A stretch of DNA of 64,000 nt, taken from contig NZ_JABXYJ010000004.1 in NCBI RefSeq assembly GCF_013377855.1, positions 248,001 to 312,000 on the forward strand, given 5' to 3'. Each line of letters starts with the position of its first letter. Position 1 is the first letter of the stretch. This DNA is from Cognatundibacterium oligocarboniphilum (GTDB lineage: Bacteria; Pseudomonadota; Gammaproteobacteria; Burkholderiales; Burkholderiaceae_D). The notes under the pieces are model-generated. The model saw nothing but the letters and a program-made list of their open reading frames with translations. It was not told the origin of the DNA and searched no databases. The position numbers and the translations under genes are program-made. Below are positions 1 to 9,115 of the stretch, piece after piece.

Positions 1-630
1 TTCCAGCAGACGCTGTAATTCGAGAATGGTTTTGCGCGGAATGATGACTTCGTGACGAGGAAATTCCTGTTCGACTTCGACCTGGCAATACGCCAGACGG
101 TGGCCGTCGGTGGCAACGGCGATCACGTTTTTGCCATCCACCACCAGCAGCAAGCCGTTCAGGTAGTAGCGGATATCCTGTTGCGCCATGGAGAAATGCA
201 CCATGTTGAACAGGTGTTTCAGGGTTTTTTGCGGCAGGCTGACGCTGGCGTTGAAATGCTCGGCCTGCGCTACAGTCGGGAATTCTTCTGCCGCCAGCGT
301 CTGCAGCGAAAACCGTGATTTACCAGACTGCACGCTCATGCGCTTGTTGTCCAGCTTCAGCACCACATCCTGGTCATCGGGCAGGGCGCGCAGAATATCG
401 AGCAGTTTGCGCGCCGCGACGGTCGTGGCGATGTTGTCACCACCCGAGCCGATTTCTGCTTTGGTTGTGATTTGTACTTCGATGTCTGTAGAGAGGAAAG
501 ATACCTGTTCACCGTCTTTACGGATGAGAATATTGGCCAGAATCGGCAAAGTGTGCCGACGCTCGACAATACCACTCACAATTTGCAAAGGCCGGAGCAG
601 GGTATCCCGGTGGGTTTTAACCAATTGCAT
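1..630 (-). CDS. dnaN: DNA polymerase III beta subunit (sliding clamp), 3' part missing
   Basis: The sliding clamp encircles DNA and tethers DNA polymerase III during replication. The frame reads leftward from an ATG at 628-630 to the window edge without a stop, giving the first 210 residues of a protein usually about 367-370 long. It begins MQLVKTHRDTLLRPLQIVSG and contains the typical clamp segment RRHTLPILANILI near residue 25 and the ATDGHRLA motif near residue 175. It lies 163 bp downstream of dnaA on the same strand, the usual dnaA-dnaN order. A 12-bp palindrome lies just upstream of the start. The truncation is only the window edge. Confidence 0.97.
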   Translation of the reverse strand, partial: MQLVKTHRDTLLRPLQIVSGIVERRHTLPILANILIRKDGEQVSFLSTDIEVQITTKAEIGSGGDNIATTVAARKLLDILRALPDDQDVVLKLDNKRMSVQSGKSRFSLQTLAAEEFPTVAQAEHFNASVSLPQKTLKHLFNMVHFSMAQQDIRYYLNGLLLVVDGKNVIAVATDGHRLAYCQVEVEQEFPRHEVIIPRKTILELQRLLE

Positions 631-652
631 TTGAAATCCTCGCTGTGGTTGT

Positions 653-664
653 CATTGATCAATG
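653..664. repeat. 12-bp perfect palindrome upstream of dnaN
   Basis: CATTGATCAATG lies 23 bp before the dnaN start codon within the 163-bp dnaA-dnaN gap. It could be an operator half-site pair, but no regulator can be named. The rest of the gap is A+T-rich and shows no consensus DnaA box. Confidence 0.4.
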
Positions 665-793
665 ATGTTTTTTGTACGTCTTAATACTGAACGCTTACTA
701 TCTACTGTCATGCCGGGTTGCCGGAAATGTCCTGTGCTTTGTTAAAAGAATAAAGGCAGACTTTATTCTGGCAACCTGTTTGCTTCATACCGG

Positions 794-2185
794 TCAACCT
801 TTGAGTGTCTGTTCCAGCACATGCAGTTCGTGATTGCACTCCGGGTTTTTGGTGCGGTCCGCCGTAATCTTGCGGACTGCATGCAAGACTGTGGTGTGAT
901 CGCGTCCGCCAAACAATTCGCCGATTTCAGGCAAACTCTTCTGCGTCAGTTCTTTTGCCAGATACATCGCAATCTGGCGTGGTCTGGCGATATTGGCCGG
1001 ACGTTTTTTCGAATACATATCGGCGACTTTGATGTTGAAAAAATCAGCCACGGTTTTCTGGATATTTTCTACCGAAATCTGTCGGTTCTGCACCGACAGT
1101 AAATCTTTCAGAGCTTCCTTGACGACATCAATCGTGATGTCTTTGCCGTGGAAACGGGAATACGCCAGAATTTTGCGCAATGCGCCTTCGAGTTCGCGTA
1201 CGTTCGAGCGCAGATGTTTGGCAACGAAAAACGCCACGTCATCCGAAAAATGCACACCTTCGGAATGGGCTTTTTTGAGCAAAATGGCAACCCGCATTTC
1301 CAGTTCCGGCGGCTCGATCGCGACCGTCAGGCCGGAGTCGAAACGCGAAATCAGACGGTCGTCCATGCCGGTGATTTCTTTCGGATAAGTATCGCTGGTG
1401 ATAATGATCTGTTTTTTTGCCGCGATCAGCGCCTCAAAGGCATAGAAAAACTCTTCCTGCGTCCGGCTCTTGCCGCCGAAGAACTGAATATCATCAATCA
1501 GCAACAGATCGAGCGAGTGGTAGTAGCGTTTGAATTCGTCGAAACCTTTGCGCTGGTAGGCGGTCACTACGTCGCGCACATACTGTTCGGCGTGGATGTA
1601 GCGGATTTTGGCATTCGGGTTATCGACCAGAATCTGGTTGCCGATCGCATGGATCAGGTGAGTCTTGCCGAGCCCGACGCCGCCATACAGAAACAGCGGG
1701 TTATAGGACACACCCGGATTATTTGCCACCTGGATGGCTGCTGCGCGCGCGAGTTGATTCGCCTTACCGGTCACAAAACTGTCGAATGTCAACTCGACGT
1801 TGATGCGACTCAGGTCGCGCCGCGGCGAGACTTCGGGCGCGCTGCTTTCATTGATAATTTCGACGGAAGCCACGCCCGGCTCTGTATCCTGAGCACCGTG
1901 GCGGACTGTCGCCGGTGCCGGAGCGGCTGCTGGCTTCTTTCCGCCGCGCGGGTCCAGCACGAACTGCACTTCAACCGCATCGTCCCAGTACTGGTTGGCC
2001 AGCTCGCTGATGCGATTGGCGAATTGCGCCTTGACCCAATCCAGCTTGAAGCGGTTGGGCGCGGCAATGCGCAGCTTGCCGTTCTCGAAATCAAGCGGGA
2101 CAAGCGGTTTGATCCAGGCGCTGAATTGTTGCGAAGGAAGCTCTTGCTCTAGTTGTGACGAACAGGCTTGCCAGAAATTTTCCAT
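794..2185 (-). CDS. dnaA: Chromosomal replication initiator DnaA
   Basis: DnaA binds DnaA boxes at the origin, melts DNA and loads the replicative helicase. The 463-residue protein has all four domains: the N-terminal DnaB-contact domain (about 1-85), a Pro/Ala linker (about 85-125), the AAA+ domain with Walker A GGVGLGKT (168-175) and Walker B LLLIDDIQ (227-234), and the C-terminal DNA-binding domain with the signature [15 protein letters not shown]. The open frame extends 55 codons further upstream, but the ATG at 2183-2185 starts the canonical MENFWQAC sequence, so that start is chosen. It is divergent from rpmH across the probable origin and upstream of dnaN. Confidence 0.98.
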   Translation of the reverse strand: MENFWQACSSQLEQELPSQQFSAWIKPLVPLDFENGKLRIAAPNRFKLDWVKAQFANRISELANQYWDDAVEVQFVLDPRGGKKPAAAPAPATVRHGAQDTEPGVASVEIINESSAPEVSPRRDLSRINVELTFDSFVTGKANQLARAAAIQVANNPGVSYNPLFLYGGVGLGKTHLIHAIGNQILVDNPNAKIRYIHAEQYVRDVVTAYQRKGFDEFKRYYHSLDLLLIDDIQFFGGKSRTQEEFFYAFEALIAAKKQIIITSDTYPKEITGMDDRLISRFDSGLTVAIEPPELEMRVAILLKKAHSEGVHFSDDVAFFVAKHLRSNVRELEGALRKILAYSRFHGKDITIDVVKEALKDLLSVQNRQISVENIQKTVADFFNIKVADMYSKKRPANIARPRQIAMYLAKELTQKSLPEIGELFGGRDHTTVLHAVRKITADRTKNPECNHELHVLEQTLKG

Positions 2186-2396
2186 GAATAACTTTACTGT
2201 ATTAAATGCAAATGCGCGGTCCGCATCTATCAAAACCGTACAGAACCTGAGTGAGTACCGGGAAGCAGCCCGGAAGGCAGGATCCGCAGCAGTTCTTTTA
2301 ACCTGTCCGGCCAATGATCGAATTTGCCAGGAAAGTTGCCTGAAAGGCATAAACCGGTGCCGCGCTAATCCTCTATTTTAACCGCGACTGACCGAG

Positions 2397-2405
2397 TTAT
2401 CCACA
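2397..2405 (+). promoter_or_regulatory. Consensus DnaA box
   Basis: TTATCCACA matches the 9-bp consensus exactly, 212 bp upstream of the dnaA start. It may serve both initiation and dnaA autoregulation. Confidence 0.75.
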
Positions 2406-2480
2406 GCCGCTGCATTAAATTTATTCTGTGCGCTGCAGCAGCCGGGAAATCCGGGGACGATTAAAATTTGCGCTAAGTGA

Positions 2481-2510
2481 TTGACACGTAAGCTAAAAAT
2501 GGTGTCTAAT
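2481..2510 (+). promoter_or_regulatory. Sigma-70-type promoter of the rpmH-rnpA-yidD-yidC operon
   Basis: A perfect -35 hexamer TTGACA (2481-2486) is followed after 18 bp by TCTAAT (2505-2510) as -10. It would start a leader of roughly 190 nt before rpmH. The hexamers are read directly; the start site is inferred. Confidence 0.6.
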
Positions 2511-2703
2511 TCAGGGTTCCCTACCCTCTTTTATTGGATAGTGCATTACCTCTATGTCTATATCGGTATTGCAGCAGCCATGAGCAGCGGTTTTGGGGCA
2601 GTAAAGGCGAAAGGCCTGACGAAATGCGTGAGCCGAAGTCGTACGCACGACAGCCTTTATCCGTAATTCCGATTTTTTTTATTGCTCAAATAGCGAGACC
2701 AAC

Positions 2704-2838
2704 ATGAAACGTACTTACCAACCTTCCGTCGTTCGCCGCAAGCGCACTCACGGTTTCCGCGCACGTATGGCAACCCGCGGTGGCCGCGCTGTTCTGAATG
2801 CACGCCGTGCCAAAGGCCGTAAACGCCTGGCAGCCTGA
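2704..2838 (+). CDS. rpmH: 50S ribosomal protein L34
   Basis: L34 is a small basic protein of the large ribosomal subunit. The 44-residue product starts [18 protein letters not shown] and ends AKGRKRLAA, which is the family pattern over its full usual length. It is first in an operon with rnpA, yidD and yidC, 39 bp ahead of rnpA. A purine-rich stretch (AGCGAGA) lies about 8 bp before the ATG. The gene is short but unmistakable. Confidence 0.98.
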   Translation: MKRTYQPSVVRRKRTHGFRARMATRGGRAVLNARRAKGRKRLAA

Positions 2839-2877
2839 TTATCCATGTTGGTCTGCGACGGCCCAGGCTGAAAACGC

Positions 2878-3288
2878 ATGATCAATTATTCAGCTGATTC
2901 AGTTCAGGCTGGTGCAGGCAATGCGGATTTTGCCCGTATCCGGCGTATCGTTAAAACGGATGAGTTTTCATCCGTTTTTCGTTTGCGTCCCGTGTTCAGG
3001 ACATCGCACTTTGTTCTGTATGCCAGAGCGAACCATTTATCGCATGCCCGTCTGGGCGTCGTGGCCGCCAAACGGTTCGCGCCGCGCGCAGTCACGCGCA
3101 ACACGATCAAACGTGTCACGCGTGAGATTTTCAGGTGCGCTGCACTGAAAAACGTTGATTGCATCGTGCGCCTGTCCCGGCCGGTCAATAGTAAAGACGG
3201 CCCCGCCACGACTGCCTGCCTCAGGCGGGAGTTGCGGGCGGAAATTTTGCGCCTGTTCGCGGCGCCAGCTTGCCAGCAAACGGGTTGA
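2878..3288 (+). CDS. rnpA: Ribonuclease P protein component
   Basis: RnpA is the protein cofactor of ribonuclease P, which trims the 5' leader of precursor tRNAs. The 136-residue protein carries the family signature TRNTIKRVTRE near residues 82-92 and the core RLGVVAAKRFAPRA just before it. The residues up to about 25 are family-variable, so a start slightly downstream is possible. It follows rpmH and is separated from yidD by a single base (stop at 3286-3288, yidD ATG at 3290), indicating translational coupling. Confidence 0.95.
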   Translation: MINYSADSVQAGAGNADFARIRRIVKTDEFSSVFRLRPVFRTSHFVLYARANHLSHARLGVVAAKRFAPRAVTRNTIKRVTREIFRCAALKNVDCIVRLSRPVNSKDGPATTACLRRELRAEILRLFAAPACQQTG

Positions 3289-3289
3289 T

Positions 3290-3589
3290 ATGAAAACGCT
3301 GCTGCTCCTGTTATTGCGCTTTTACAAGTATGCAATCAGCCCTATGCTGGGGCAGAACTGCCGTTTTTATCCCAATTGTTCCGAATATGCCGCCGAAGCA
3401 ATCCGGTTGCATGGCGCCGCCAGGGGCAGCTATCTGGCGGGCCGGCGTGTGTGCAAATGCCATCCCTGGCATCCGGGCGGTGTCGATCATGTTCCGCCTG
3501 TTGCTGAAAAAACAGAAACCGTCCCCACATCCGGCAAGTGTCATCATGAACATTCTGGTGATGCTGGTCATTCTTCACATCTTTCCTGA
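3290..3589 (+). CDS. yidD: Membrane protein insertion efficiency factor YidD
   Basis: YidD is a small membrane-associated protein that helps insertion and processing of inner-membrane proteins together with YidC. The 99-residue product contains the family core FYKYAISPMLGQNCRFYPNC, with the conserved cysteines, and HPWHPGGVDHVP. After this conserved end it carries an extra tail of about 25 residues rich in His, Ser and Glu (KCHHEHSGDAGHSSHLS), longer than many homologues. It starts 1 bp after rnpA and ends 8 bp before yidC, so the four genes are one unit. Confidence 0.93.
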   Translation: MKTLLLLLLRFYKYAISPMLGQNCRFYPNCSEYAAEAIRLHGAARGSYLAGRRVCKCHPWHPGGVDHVPPVAEKTETVPTSGKCHHEHSGDAGHSSHLS

Positions 3590-3597
3590 CATAAAAA

Positions 3598-5340
3598 ATG
3601 GATATTAAACGTACCGTCCTGTGGGTTATTTTTTCCATGTCGTTGCTGCTGTTATGGGATAACTGGATGCGCCACAACGGCAAATCTTCGATGTTTTTCC
3701 CGGCAGCCAGCACACAGCAGGCTAAACCGGCTGCGGCCTCTGCAACAGGCGCTGCTGGCATTGCGGCTCCTGCAGTCAATTCTGACAGCGTTGCCGCCAG
3801 TTCTGCAAACGCCACTGCGGTTGCCGCCAAAACTGAACTGATCACGATCACAACGGATGTGATTAAGGTGGATATCGATACACTGGGTGGCGAGGTCAGA
3901 CGACTGGAATTGCTGAAATACAAAGATCATCCGGCACCGGAACATTTCTATCTGCCATTTCTTGAAGCGGTTGGTCTGAAAGAAAAAGCCAAAACCGAAC
4001 GGAATGTGGTGTTATTTGATGCCGGTGAAACCCGCACGTATCTGGCGCAGACCGGTCTGGCGAATGCAGCGTTGCCGAATCACAAGTCCGTGTTTACCGC
4101 TTTGCCGGGCAAGCGCAGTCTCGACGGCGCTGACAGCGTGCAGCTGGTGCTGGAATCGCAGCAGGGTGGTGTGAAACTGACCAAAACGCTGACCTTCAAA
4201 AAAGGCGACTATGCGATTGGCGTCAAACACACGGTGACCAATAACACTGCAGCGCCGATTACACCGGCACTGTACCTGCAACTGATTCATGACGGCACCA
4301 AGCCTGCCGGCGGTTCCATGTTTACCGGCCCGAGCGAGTTTTACGCACCGGCCATTTATACCGAGGCAGAGAAATTCCAGAAGCTGGACTTTGAAAAAAT
4401 CCACAAGGCCGAGCAGGAGCAGCCCGGCAGCAGCAATAACAGTCATGTGAAATCGGCAGATAATGGCTGGGTCGCCGTGATTCAGCATTTCTTTGTCTCG
4501 GCGTTTGTTCCCCAGGACAAAGGGGCGCGTGAATTCCGTACCGAGAAGGTGCGCGATAACGTGTATTCCATCAGCACCATTTTGCAGCTGGGTACGATTG
4601 CGCCGGGCGCTGCCAAAGACAGCGACGCAGTGCTGTATTCCGGTCCGCAATCGACCGCGACACTGGAAAAAATTGCACCAGGTCTGGAGCTGGTGAAGGA
4701 TTACGGTATTCTCGCCCTCATCGCCAAGCCGTTGTTCTGGCTGATGGAGCTGATTCATGGTCTGATCGGTAACTGGGGCTGGACGATTGTTGTCTTTACG
4801 ATCTCGATCAAACTGGCACTGTTTCCGCTGTCGGCTGCCGGTTATCGCAGCATGGCAAAAATGAAGGTCGTCACGCCGAAGATGCAGGCAGTGCGCGAAC
4901 GTTATAAAAACGATCCGCAAAAAATGAATCAGGCCATGATGGAATTGTACAAAACCGAAAAAATCAACCCTCTCGGCGGCTGTTTCCCTATCCTGATCCA
5001 GATGCCGGTATTTCTGGCGTTGTACTGGGTGTTGCAGGCCAGCGTGGAAATGCGCGGTGCACCGTGGACTGGCTGGATTACCGACCTGACTTCGCCGGAT
5101 CCGCTGTTTATTTTGCCGCTGATTTATGCAATCTCGATGTTCATCACGACCAAGCTTAATCCGGCTCCGGCTGATCCGGTGCAGGCGAAGATGATGATGT
5201 TCATGCCCCTGATTTTCTCGGTCATGTTCTTCTTCTTCCCGTCCGGTCTGGTGCTGTACTGGGTTGTGAATAATATCCTGTCGATTGGCCAGCAATGGGT
5301 GATTAACAATAAGCTGATCCCGCCTGAACATAAGGCATAA
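3598..5340 (+). CDS. yidC: Membrane protein insertase YidC (Oxa1 family)
   Basis: YidC inserts and folds inner-membrane proteins, alone or with the Sec translocon. The 580-residue length fits the long Gram-negative form: an N-terminal membrane anchor (about 6-20), an Ala-rich linker, a large periplasmic beta domain (about 75-350) and the conserved five-helix Oxa1 core (about 365-575) with AGYRSMAKMKVVTPKM, NPLGGCFPILIQMPVFLALY and FFFPSGLVLYWVVNN. It is last in the rpmH operon and followed by a strong terminator at 5350-5378. Confidence 0.98.
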   Translation: MDIKRTVLWVIFSMSLLLLWDNWMRHNGKSSMFFPAASTQQAKPAAASATGAAGIAAPAVNSDSVAASSANATAVAAKTELITITTDVIKVDIDTLGGEVRRLELLKYKDHPAPEHFYLPFLEAVGLKEKAKTERNVVLFDAGETRTYLAQTGLANAALPNHKSVFTALPGKRSLDGADSVQLVLESQQGGVKLTKTLTFKKGDYAIGVKHTVTNNTAAPITPALYLQLIHDGTKPAGGSMFTGPSEFYAPAIYTEAEKFQKLDFEKIHKAEQEQPGSSNNSHVKSADNGWVAVIQHFFVSAFVPQDKGAREFRTEKVRDNVYSISTILQLGTIAPGAAKDSDAVLYSGPQSTATLEKIAPGLELVKDYGILALIAKPLFWLMELIHGLIGNWGWTIVVFTISIKLALFPLSAAGYRSMAKMKVVTPKMQAVRERYKNDPQKMNQAMMELYKTEKINPLGGCFPILIQMPVFLALYWVLQASVEMRGAPWTGWITDLTSPDPLFILPLIYAISMFITTKLNPAPADPVQAKMMMFMPLIFSVMFFFFPSGLVLYWVVNNILSIGQQWVINNKLIPPEHKA

Positions 5341-5349
5341 CGGCCAGCC

Positions 5350-5378
5350 AAAAAAGCCCGCAGTCAGCGGGCTTTTTT
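5350..5378 (+). terminator. Rho-independent terminator after yidC
   Basis: The stem GCCCGC (5356-5361) pairs with GCGGGC (5367-5372), with a 5-base loop, six A before and six T after. The flanking A and T runs could let it work in both directions. Confidence 0.9.
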
Positions 5379-5518
5379 GTTTCGAGTGCAGAATCGTCCA
5401 GTCTGTCTGCCGCGGAATGGGGCATTCAGGGCCGCATCCTGCATATCTGTGGCATTTGCGTCACAGCACCGATTAAAATTCCGCACCTCCGGAGTGCGGG
5501 CAACGATAAAATTTCATC

Positions 5519-6925
5519 ATGATTTACGATCCTGTTCCTATTGCCGCCATCGCTACCGCACCCGGACGCGGCGGCATCGGCGTCGTCCGCATTTCTGGCA
5601 GAAATCTGGCACCCATTATCCGCGCTTTGTTTGGCAATACGGTGTTGAAGCCGCGCCATGCCAGCTATCTGCCATTCCGGCACGCTGATAACAGCATCAT
5701 CGATCAGGGGATTGTGCTGTATTTCAACGCCCCGCATTCCTACACTGGCGAGGAGGTGCTCGAACTGCAGGGGCACGGCGGCCCGGTGGTGATGCAGATG
5801 TTGCTGGCGCGCTGCCTTGAGGCCGGCAAAGACGGCGGCTTGCGGCTGGCGCAACCGGGTGAATTCACCCAGCGTGCTTTTCTGAACGACAAGCTTGATC
5901 TGGCGCAGGCGGAGGCGGTGTCCGATCTGATCGAAGCCTCCACCGAAGCGGCGGCCAAGTCCGCATCGCAATCTTTGTCCGGCGCGTTTTCCAAAGTGAT
6001 CCATGAACTGGTCGACAAGGTTGTGCATCTGCGCATGCTGGTCGAGGCGACGCTGGATTTTCCGGAAGAGGAAATCGATTTTCTGGAAAAATCCGATGCA
6101 CGCGGCCAGCTCACCACGATACAGGCGGCGTTGCAAAAAGTATTTGACCAGGCCGCACAGGGCGCTTTATTGCGCGCCGGTCTGAATGTTGTTCTGGCAG
6201 GTCAGCCGAATGTCGGCAAATCGTCCTTATTGAATGCCCTGGCCGGCGATGAGGTGGCCATTGTCACACCGATCGCCGGTACCACCCGCGACAAAGTGAC
6301 AGAGACCATCCACATCGAAGGCATACCGCTGAACATCATTGATACTGCCGGTATCCGCCATGAACATGATGATGCGGAGCCGGGTGGCATCGTCAATGCG
6401 ATTGACACGGTCGAGCGGATCGGCATCGAACGTACCTGGGCGGAGGTCGACAAGGCAGATGTGATTCTGCATCTGCTGGATGCCAGCCGCGGCCCGACCC
6501 GTGCCGATGAGGCAATCGTGGCGCGCTTTCCCGATGGTGTGCCGGTGATCCGCGTATGGAACAAGATTGATCTGTCCGGCCATCATCCCGGCGTCGACCA
6601 GATGAGTGATGCCACGCATATCTACCTGTCGGCGCAGGAGCATGCCGGCATCGAGTTATTGCGTCAGGAGTTATTGCGCATCGCCGGCTGGGAGCAGACC
6701 GGCGAATCGCTTTACCTGGCGCGCGAACGCCATCTGATCGCCCTGAAACACGCCCATGAACATCTCCAGCAGGCTGCTGAATATGCGGCACAGAACGATC
6801 AGTCGCTGGATCTGTTTGCGGAAGAGCTGCGTCTGACGCAGGATCGTCTGAACAGTATCACCGGCGAATTCAGTTCCGATGATTTGCTGGGGGTGATTTT
6901 TTCCCGCTTTTGTATCGGCAAGTAA
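5519..6925 (+). CDS. mnmE: tRNA uridine-5-carboxymethylaminomethyl modification GTPase MnmE
   Basis: MnmE, with MnmG, modifies uridine 34 at the wobble position of several tRNAs. The 468-residue protein has the N-terminal folate-binding domain (about 1-120), a helical domain and an inserted G domain with P-loop GQPNVGKS (228-235), G2 AGTTRD, G3 DTAGIR (275-280) and NKID. The family C-terminus FCIGK, with the catalytic Cys, is intact. The stretch after DTAGIR ([17 protein letters not shown]) looks longer than in many homologues. It follows yidC after a terminator, the usual order near the origin, and is the last core gene before the foreign island. Confidence 0.97.
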   Translation: MIYDPVPIAAIATAPGRGGIGVVRISGRNLAPIIRALFGNTVLKPRHASYLPFRHADNSIIDQGIVLYFNAPHSYTGEEVLELQGHGGPVVMQMLLARCLEAGKDGGLRLAQPGEFTQRAFLNDKLDLAQAEAVSDLIEASTEAAAKSASQSLSGAFSKVIHELVDKVVHLRMLVEATLDFPEEEIDFLEKSDARGQLTTIQAALQKVFDQAAQGALLRAGLNVVLAGQPNVGKSSLLNALAGDEVAIVTPIAGTTRDKVTETIHIEGIPLNIIDTAGIRHEHDDAEPGGIVNAIDTVERIGIERTWAEVDKADVILHLLDASRGPTRADEAIVARFPDGVPVIRVWNKIDLSGHHPGVDQMSDATHIYLSAQEHAGIELLRQELLRIAGWEQTGESLYLARERHLIALKHAHEHLQQAAEYAAQNDQSLDLFAEELRLTQDRLNSITGEFSSDDLLGVIFSRFCIGK

Positions 6926-6953
6926 GCCGACTCAGTATCCCCCTCTGAAAAGA

Positions 6954-6974
6954 GTGCAGGTTCGATTCCGGACC
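6954..6974 (+). other. Possible decayed tRNA T-arm fragment at the island edge
   Basis: The piece GTGCAGGTTCGATTCC followed by GGACC resembles the T-arm and acceptor end of a tRNA, with the hallmark GGTTCGATTCC, but the 5-bp stem does not close and no other tRNA arms precede it. It lies exactly between mnmE and the acquired gene cluster, where an integration scar would be expected. The rest of 6926-7097 holds no gene and no clear terminator. Confidence 0.2.
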
Positions 6975-7097
6975 AAGATAGTATGGCTTTTATGCAACGA
7001 AAACGTTAGCTATACCCGCATGGCACTGCTCTTTTAGATGCTGTTTATTTCCGAATATCAGCAAATCACCGCGTTCCATCAAAAAATTGTAATCCGT

Positions 7098-7907
7098 TTA
7101 TTTGCAGTTGTAGGCACCAAAACACGCCTTAAAAAGCACCTGTAGCACCGACAAATTCCCCTTGAAACTGCTGATCTTAGTTGGTACCTCGCCTTTTGGA
7201 TAACGCCGAATAGTGGGTAGCTCCACACATCGATAGCCAAGTTTAGGTACCCGGTACGACAAATATGCCAGCAGTTCATAGGTCTGGAATATATTGCGAA
7301 ACGGAGCAATTTTCGGATCAAGTAACATTTTTCGGCTGTAGGCCCTAAACCCCTGTGTGGTGTCTGTCCAATTGAAACCAGAAAACAGGCTCAGCATAGG
7401 TGCATGGATGAAGCGGATAGCAAAGTCACGGGATAACGGCGTGTTTTCAGCCACGCCGCCGGGCACAAAGCGTGATGCCTGAACAAAATCCAGCCCTTGC
7501 TGCAGCTCCTCGATAAAGCGCGGAATAGCTGCCGGGTCGTCCTTGTCATTGCCGTCAATCGAGATGATGCCCTCGTAACCCTGATCCAATGCAAATGCAT
7601 AAGCACAGCGTAGTTGCCCACTCAATTTTCCCGGTCCGGTCTTGACCAGCAGGCCACGCACACCTTGCGCCTGCAAGCGATCAATGGCCAAAGAACCATC
7701 GGTACTGCCACCGTCGACGATGATGATGTCTGCCATGGCGGCAATCTGCAAGGTTGCCATCCGATCCAGTAGACTGCCAATTCGCGCCCCTTCGTTAATC
7801 ACCGGGATCACTACGCAATAGGTGTGTTGCCTCTCCAACCATAGGGGTGTATTGAACGTAGGCACCTGCCATGAGGTACGCACACTTGTATCGATAGATG
7901 TATTCAT
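7098..7907 (-). CDS. Family 2 glycosyltransferase, DPM/GtrB-like catalytic domain
   Basis: It probably transfers a sugar from a nucleotide donor to a carrier lipid or a growing glycan at the cytoplasmic membrane face. The 269-residue protein is one GT-A domain: a start strand YCVVIPVINEGARI near residue 30, the nucleotide-binding IIIVDGGSTDGS near 62, a metal-binding SIDGNDKDDP near 116, and TDTTQGFRAYSRKML near 180, which resembles polyprenyl-phosphate sugar synthases. It lacks C-terminal membrane helices. It is the last gene of the seven-gene minus-strand operon, 18 bp after the SMR-type gene. The sugar used cannot be told from sequence. Confidence 0.8.
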   Translation of the reverse strand: MNTSIDTSVRTSWQVPTFNTPLWLERQHTYCVVIPVINEGARIGSLLDRMATLQIAAMADIIIVDGGSTDGSLAIDRLQAQGVRGLLVKTGPGKLSGQLRCAYAFALDQGYEGIISIDGNDKDDPAAIPRFIEELQQGLDFVQASRFVPGGVAENTPLSRDFAIRFIHAPMLSLFSGFNWTDTTQGFRAYSRKMLLDPKIAPFRNIFQTYELLAYLSYRVPKLGYRCVELPTIRRYPKGEVPTKISSFKGNLSVLQVLFKACFGAYNCK

Positions 7908-7925
7908 GTTTTTATTCCGACAAAC

Positions 7926-8282
7926 TCAGGCGACCCGCGCCGTAATCAGCACCACACCGGTAACCACCAGCAAAATGCCTAGGCCGGTGGTCCAGTAAAA
8001 CGGCTCTTTGAAAAGCAGCACCGACAGCAGCGCCACAGCCGCCACCGCACCCGAAGTCAACACGGGGTGCGCCACATTCAGTGGCAAGCGCGAGAGTGCA
8101 GCGGCATACAGCAGAAATGCGGCCCCATACAAGCCTAGGCCCAGCCAAAATGGCCAGTTGCTCATGGTACCCAAGGGATCACGCAACGACGGAAACTGGC
8201 GCGGTGGCATCATCGCCAACTTGACTAACACACTGGCCGATGCGTTGGCGGTAATGCCCAGAATCAAAATCAGCCACTTCAT
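7926..8282 (-). CDS. SMR/EamA-type four-helix membrane protein, candidate lipid-linked sugar flippase subunit
   Basis: The 118-residue protein has four predicted membrane helices (about 1-20, 45-65, 70-90, 95-115) and the small-multidrug-resistance or half-EamA pattern, with HPVLTSGAVAAVALLSVLLFKE in the third and fourth helices. Such short proteins act as dimers; ArnE/ArnF relatives flip undecaprenyl-phosphate-linked aminoarabinose. Between a glycosyltransferase and sugar-modifying genes this role is more likely than drug export, but that is inference from context. The start overlaps the stop of the upstream isomerase-like gene by 4 bp. Confidence 0.72.
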   Translation of the reverse strand: MKWLILILGITANASASVLVKLAMMPPRQFPSLRDPLGTMSNWPFWLGLGLYGAAFLLYAAALSRLPLNVAHPVLTSGAVAAVALLSVLLFKEPFYWTTGLGILLVVTGVVLITARVA

Positions 8283-9115
8283 GAACTCAGACCCTTGGCT
8301 TTACTGCGGTAGTGAGCAATGGCTACCCCAAGCGCGCGCTCAATCGACTCCAAATGCGATTCCTGCTGAGTGGTCAACATCTCAATAGTGACCAGGTGGT
8401 GTGGCAGATTCTGTGACAAGGCCTGGCACATGGCGGAATGGTCCGTGTTACCATCGCCCAGCGGCAACAAATTGGGTTCACTCGCGTGCACATGACCGAT
8501 CAGTCCAGCGCTCATCTGCAACACAGTGGCCGGGTCTTCCCCATTGATGGTTAACGCCCCGGTGTCAAACTGCATGCGGATAGCTGTGTGGGCAATTTGG
8601 CGGACCACCTGCTCAGTCTCAAAGCTAGTGGTCATGAAATTAGCACCATAGCAAGTGGGATTAGGCTCCAGACAAATCATCACGCCGTGTGAGGCCGCTA
8701 TATCGCCTAGTCGCCGGAAAAACGACGTGGCGATTGCCATCGTCTCATCATAACTCAGACCACTACGGTCTCGGTTTTTGGGAGAACCAAAAACCATGCG
8801 TGGAGCCCCCAGAATCTCGCCGATCCGGCACACCGCGTCCAGATGGTTCAGCAGCGCAGTCTGTAACTCTGGCGTGCCAAAGACGTTAAGCCCCTGGGTG
8901 TTAAAGAGCAAGGCCTGCATACCGCTAATTTCGATGCCGCGGTCCATCCACCATTGCCTGACCCGCAAGATGTCAGCTTCCATGGCCTCCCCCGGCTTTG
9001 GAAAATACTTGCCAGGGACAATGTCGATGGCATCCACTTTGTAGCGTTGCAGCAAGGCGGCAAGTGCATCGTCTTCTGTTATGTCCCAGGCAATGTTAGA
9101 AATGCCCAGCCTCAT
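8279..9115 (-). CDS. Sugar phosphate isomerase/epimerase (xylose isomerase-like TIM barrel)
   Basis: Members of this family isomerise or epimerise sugars, or work on other polyols, in a metal-dependent TIM barrel. The 278-residue protein begins MRLGISNIAWDI and has barrel strands with likely metal ligands: MICLEPNPTCYG (Glu on strand 5 or so), IRMQFDTGAL (Asp) and GHVHASEPNLLPLG (His and Glu). These positions match the AP_endonuc_2 fold. It overlaps both neighbours by 4 bp, so it is translationally coupled within the cluster and probably makes or interconverts the cluster's special sugar. The substrate is unknown. Confidence 0.75.
   Translation of the reverse strand: MRLGISNIAWDITEDDALAALLQRYKVDAIDIVPGKYFPKPGEAMEADILRVRQWWMDRGIEISGMQALLFNTQGLNVFGTPELQTALLNHLDAVCRIGEILGAPRMVFGSPKNRDRSGLSYDETMAIATSFFRRLGDIAASHGVMICLEPNPTCYGANFMTTSFETEQVVRQIAHTAIRMQFDTGALTINGEDPATVLQMSAGLIGHVHASEPNLLPLGDGNTDHSAMCQALSQNLPHHLVTIEMLTTQQESHLESIERALGVAIAHYRSKAKGLSS

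Larger units (their letters stand above)
2186..2703. other. Probable origin of replication region (oriC) between dnaA and rpmH
   Basis: The 518-bp gap between divergent dnaA and rpmH is the usual place of oriC in related betaproteobacteria. It holds one perfect DnaA box (TTATCCACA, 2397-2405) and a weaker one (TTATCCGTA, 2657-2665), plus the start of the rpmH transcript. The A+T-rich stretch at 2371-2470 could serve as an unwinding element. No real gene is seen; a 61-codon frame at 2481-2666 begins inside the promoter and has no family features. Confidence 0.55.

Noticed and set aside
1148-2152. Long plus-strand open frame of 334 codons inside dnaA
   Set aside because: It is antisense to the well-conserved dnaA gene and has no family pattern or ribosome-binding site.
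2481-2666. Small frame of 61 codons before rpmH
   Set aside because: It begins inside the rpmH promoter, has no ribosome-binding site and no similarity pattern.
4012-5331. Minus-strand open frame of 439 codons across yidC
   Set aside because: It is antisense to yidC, with unnatural His/Gln/Arg-rich composition typical of shadow frames.
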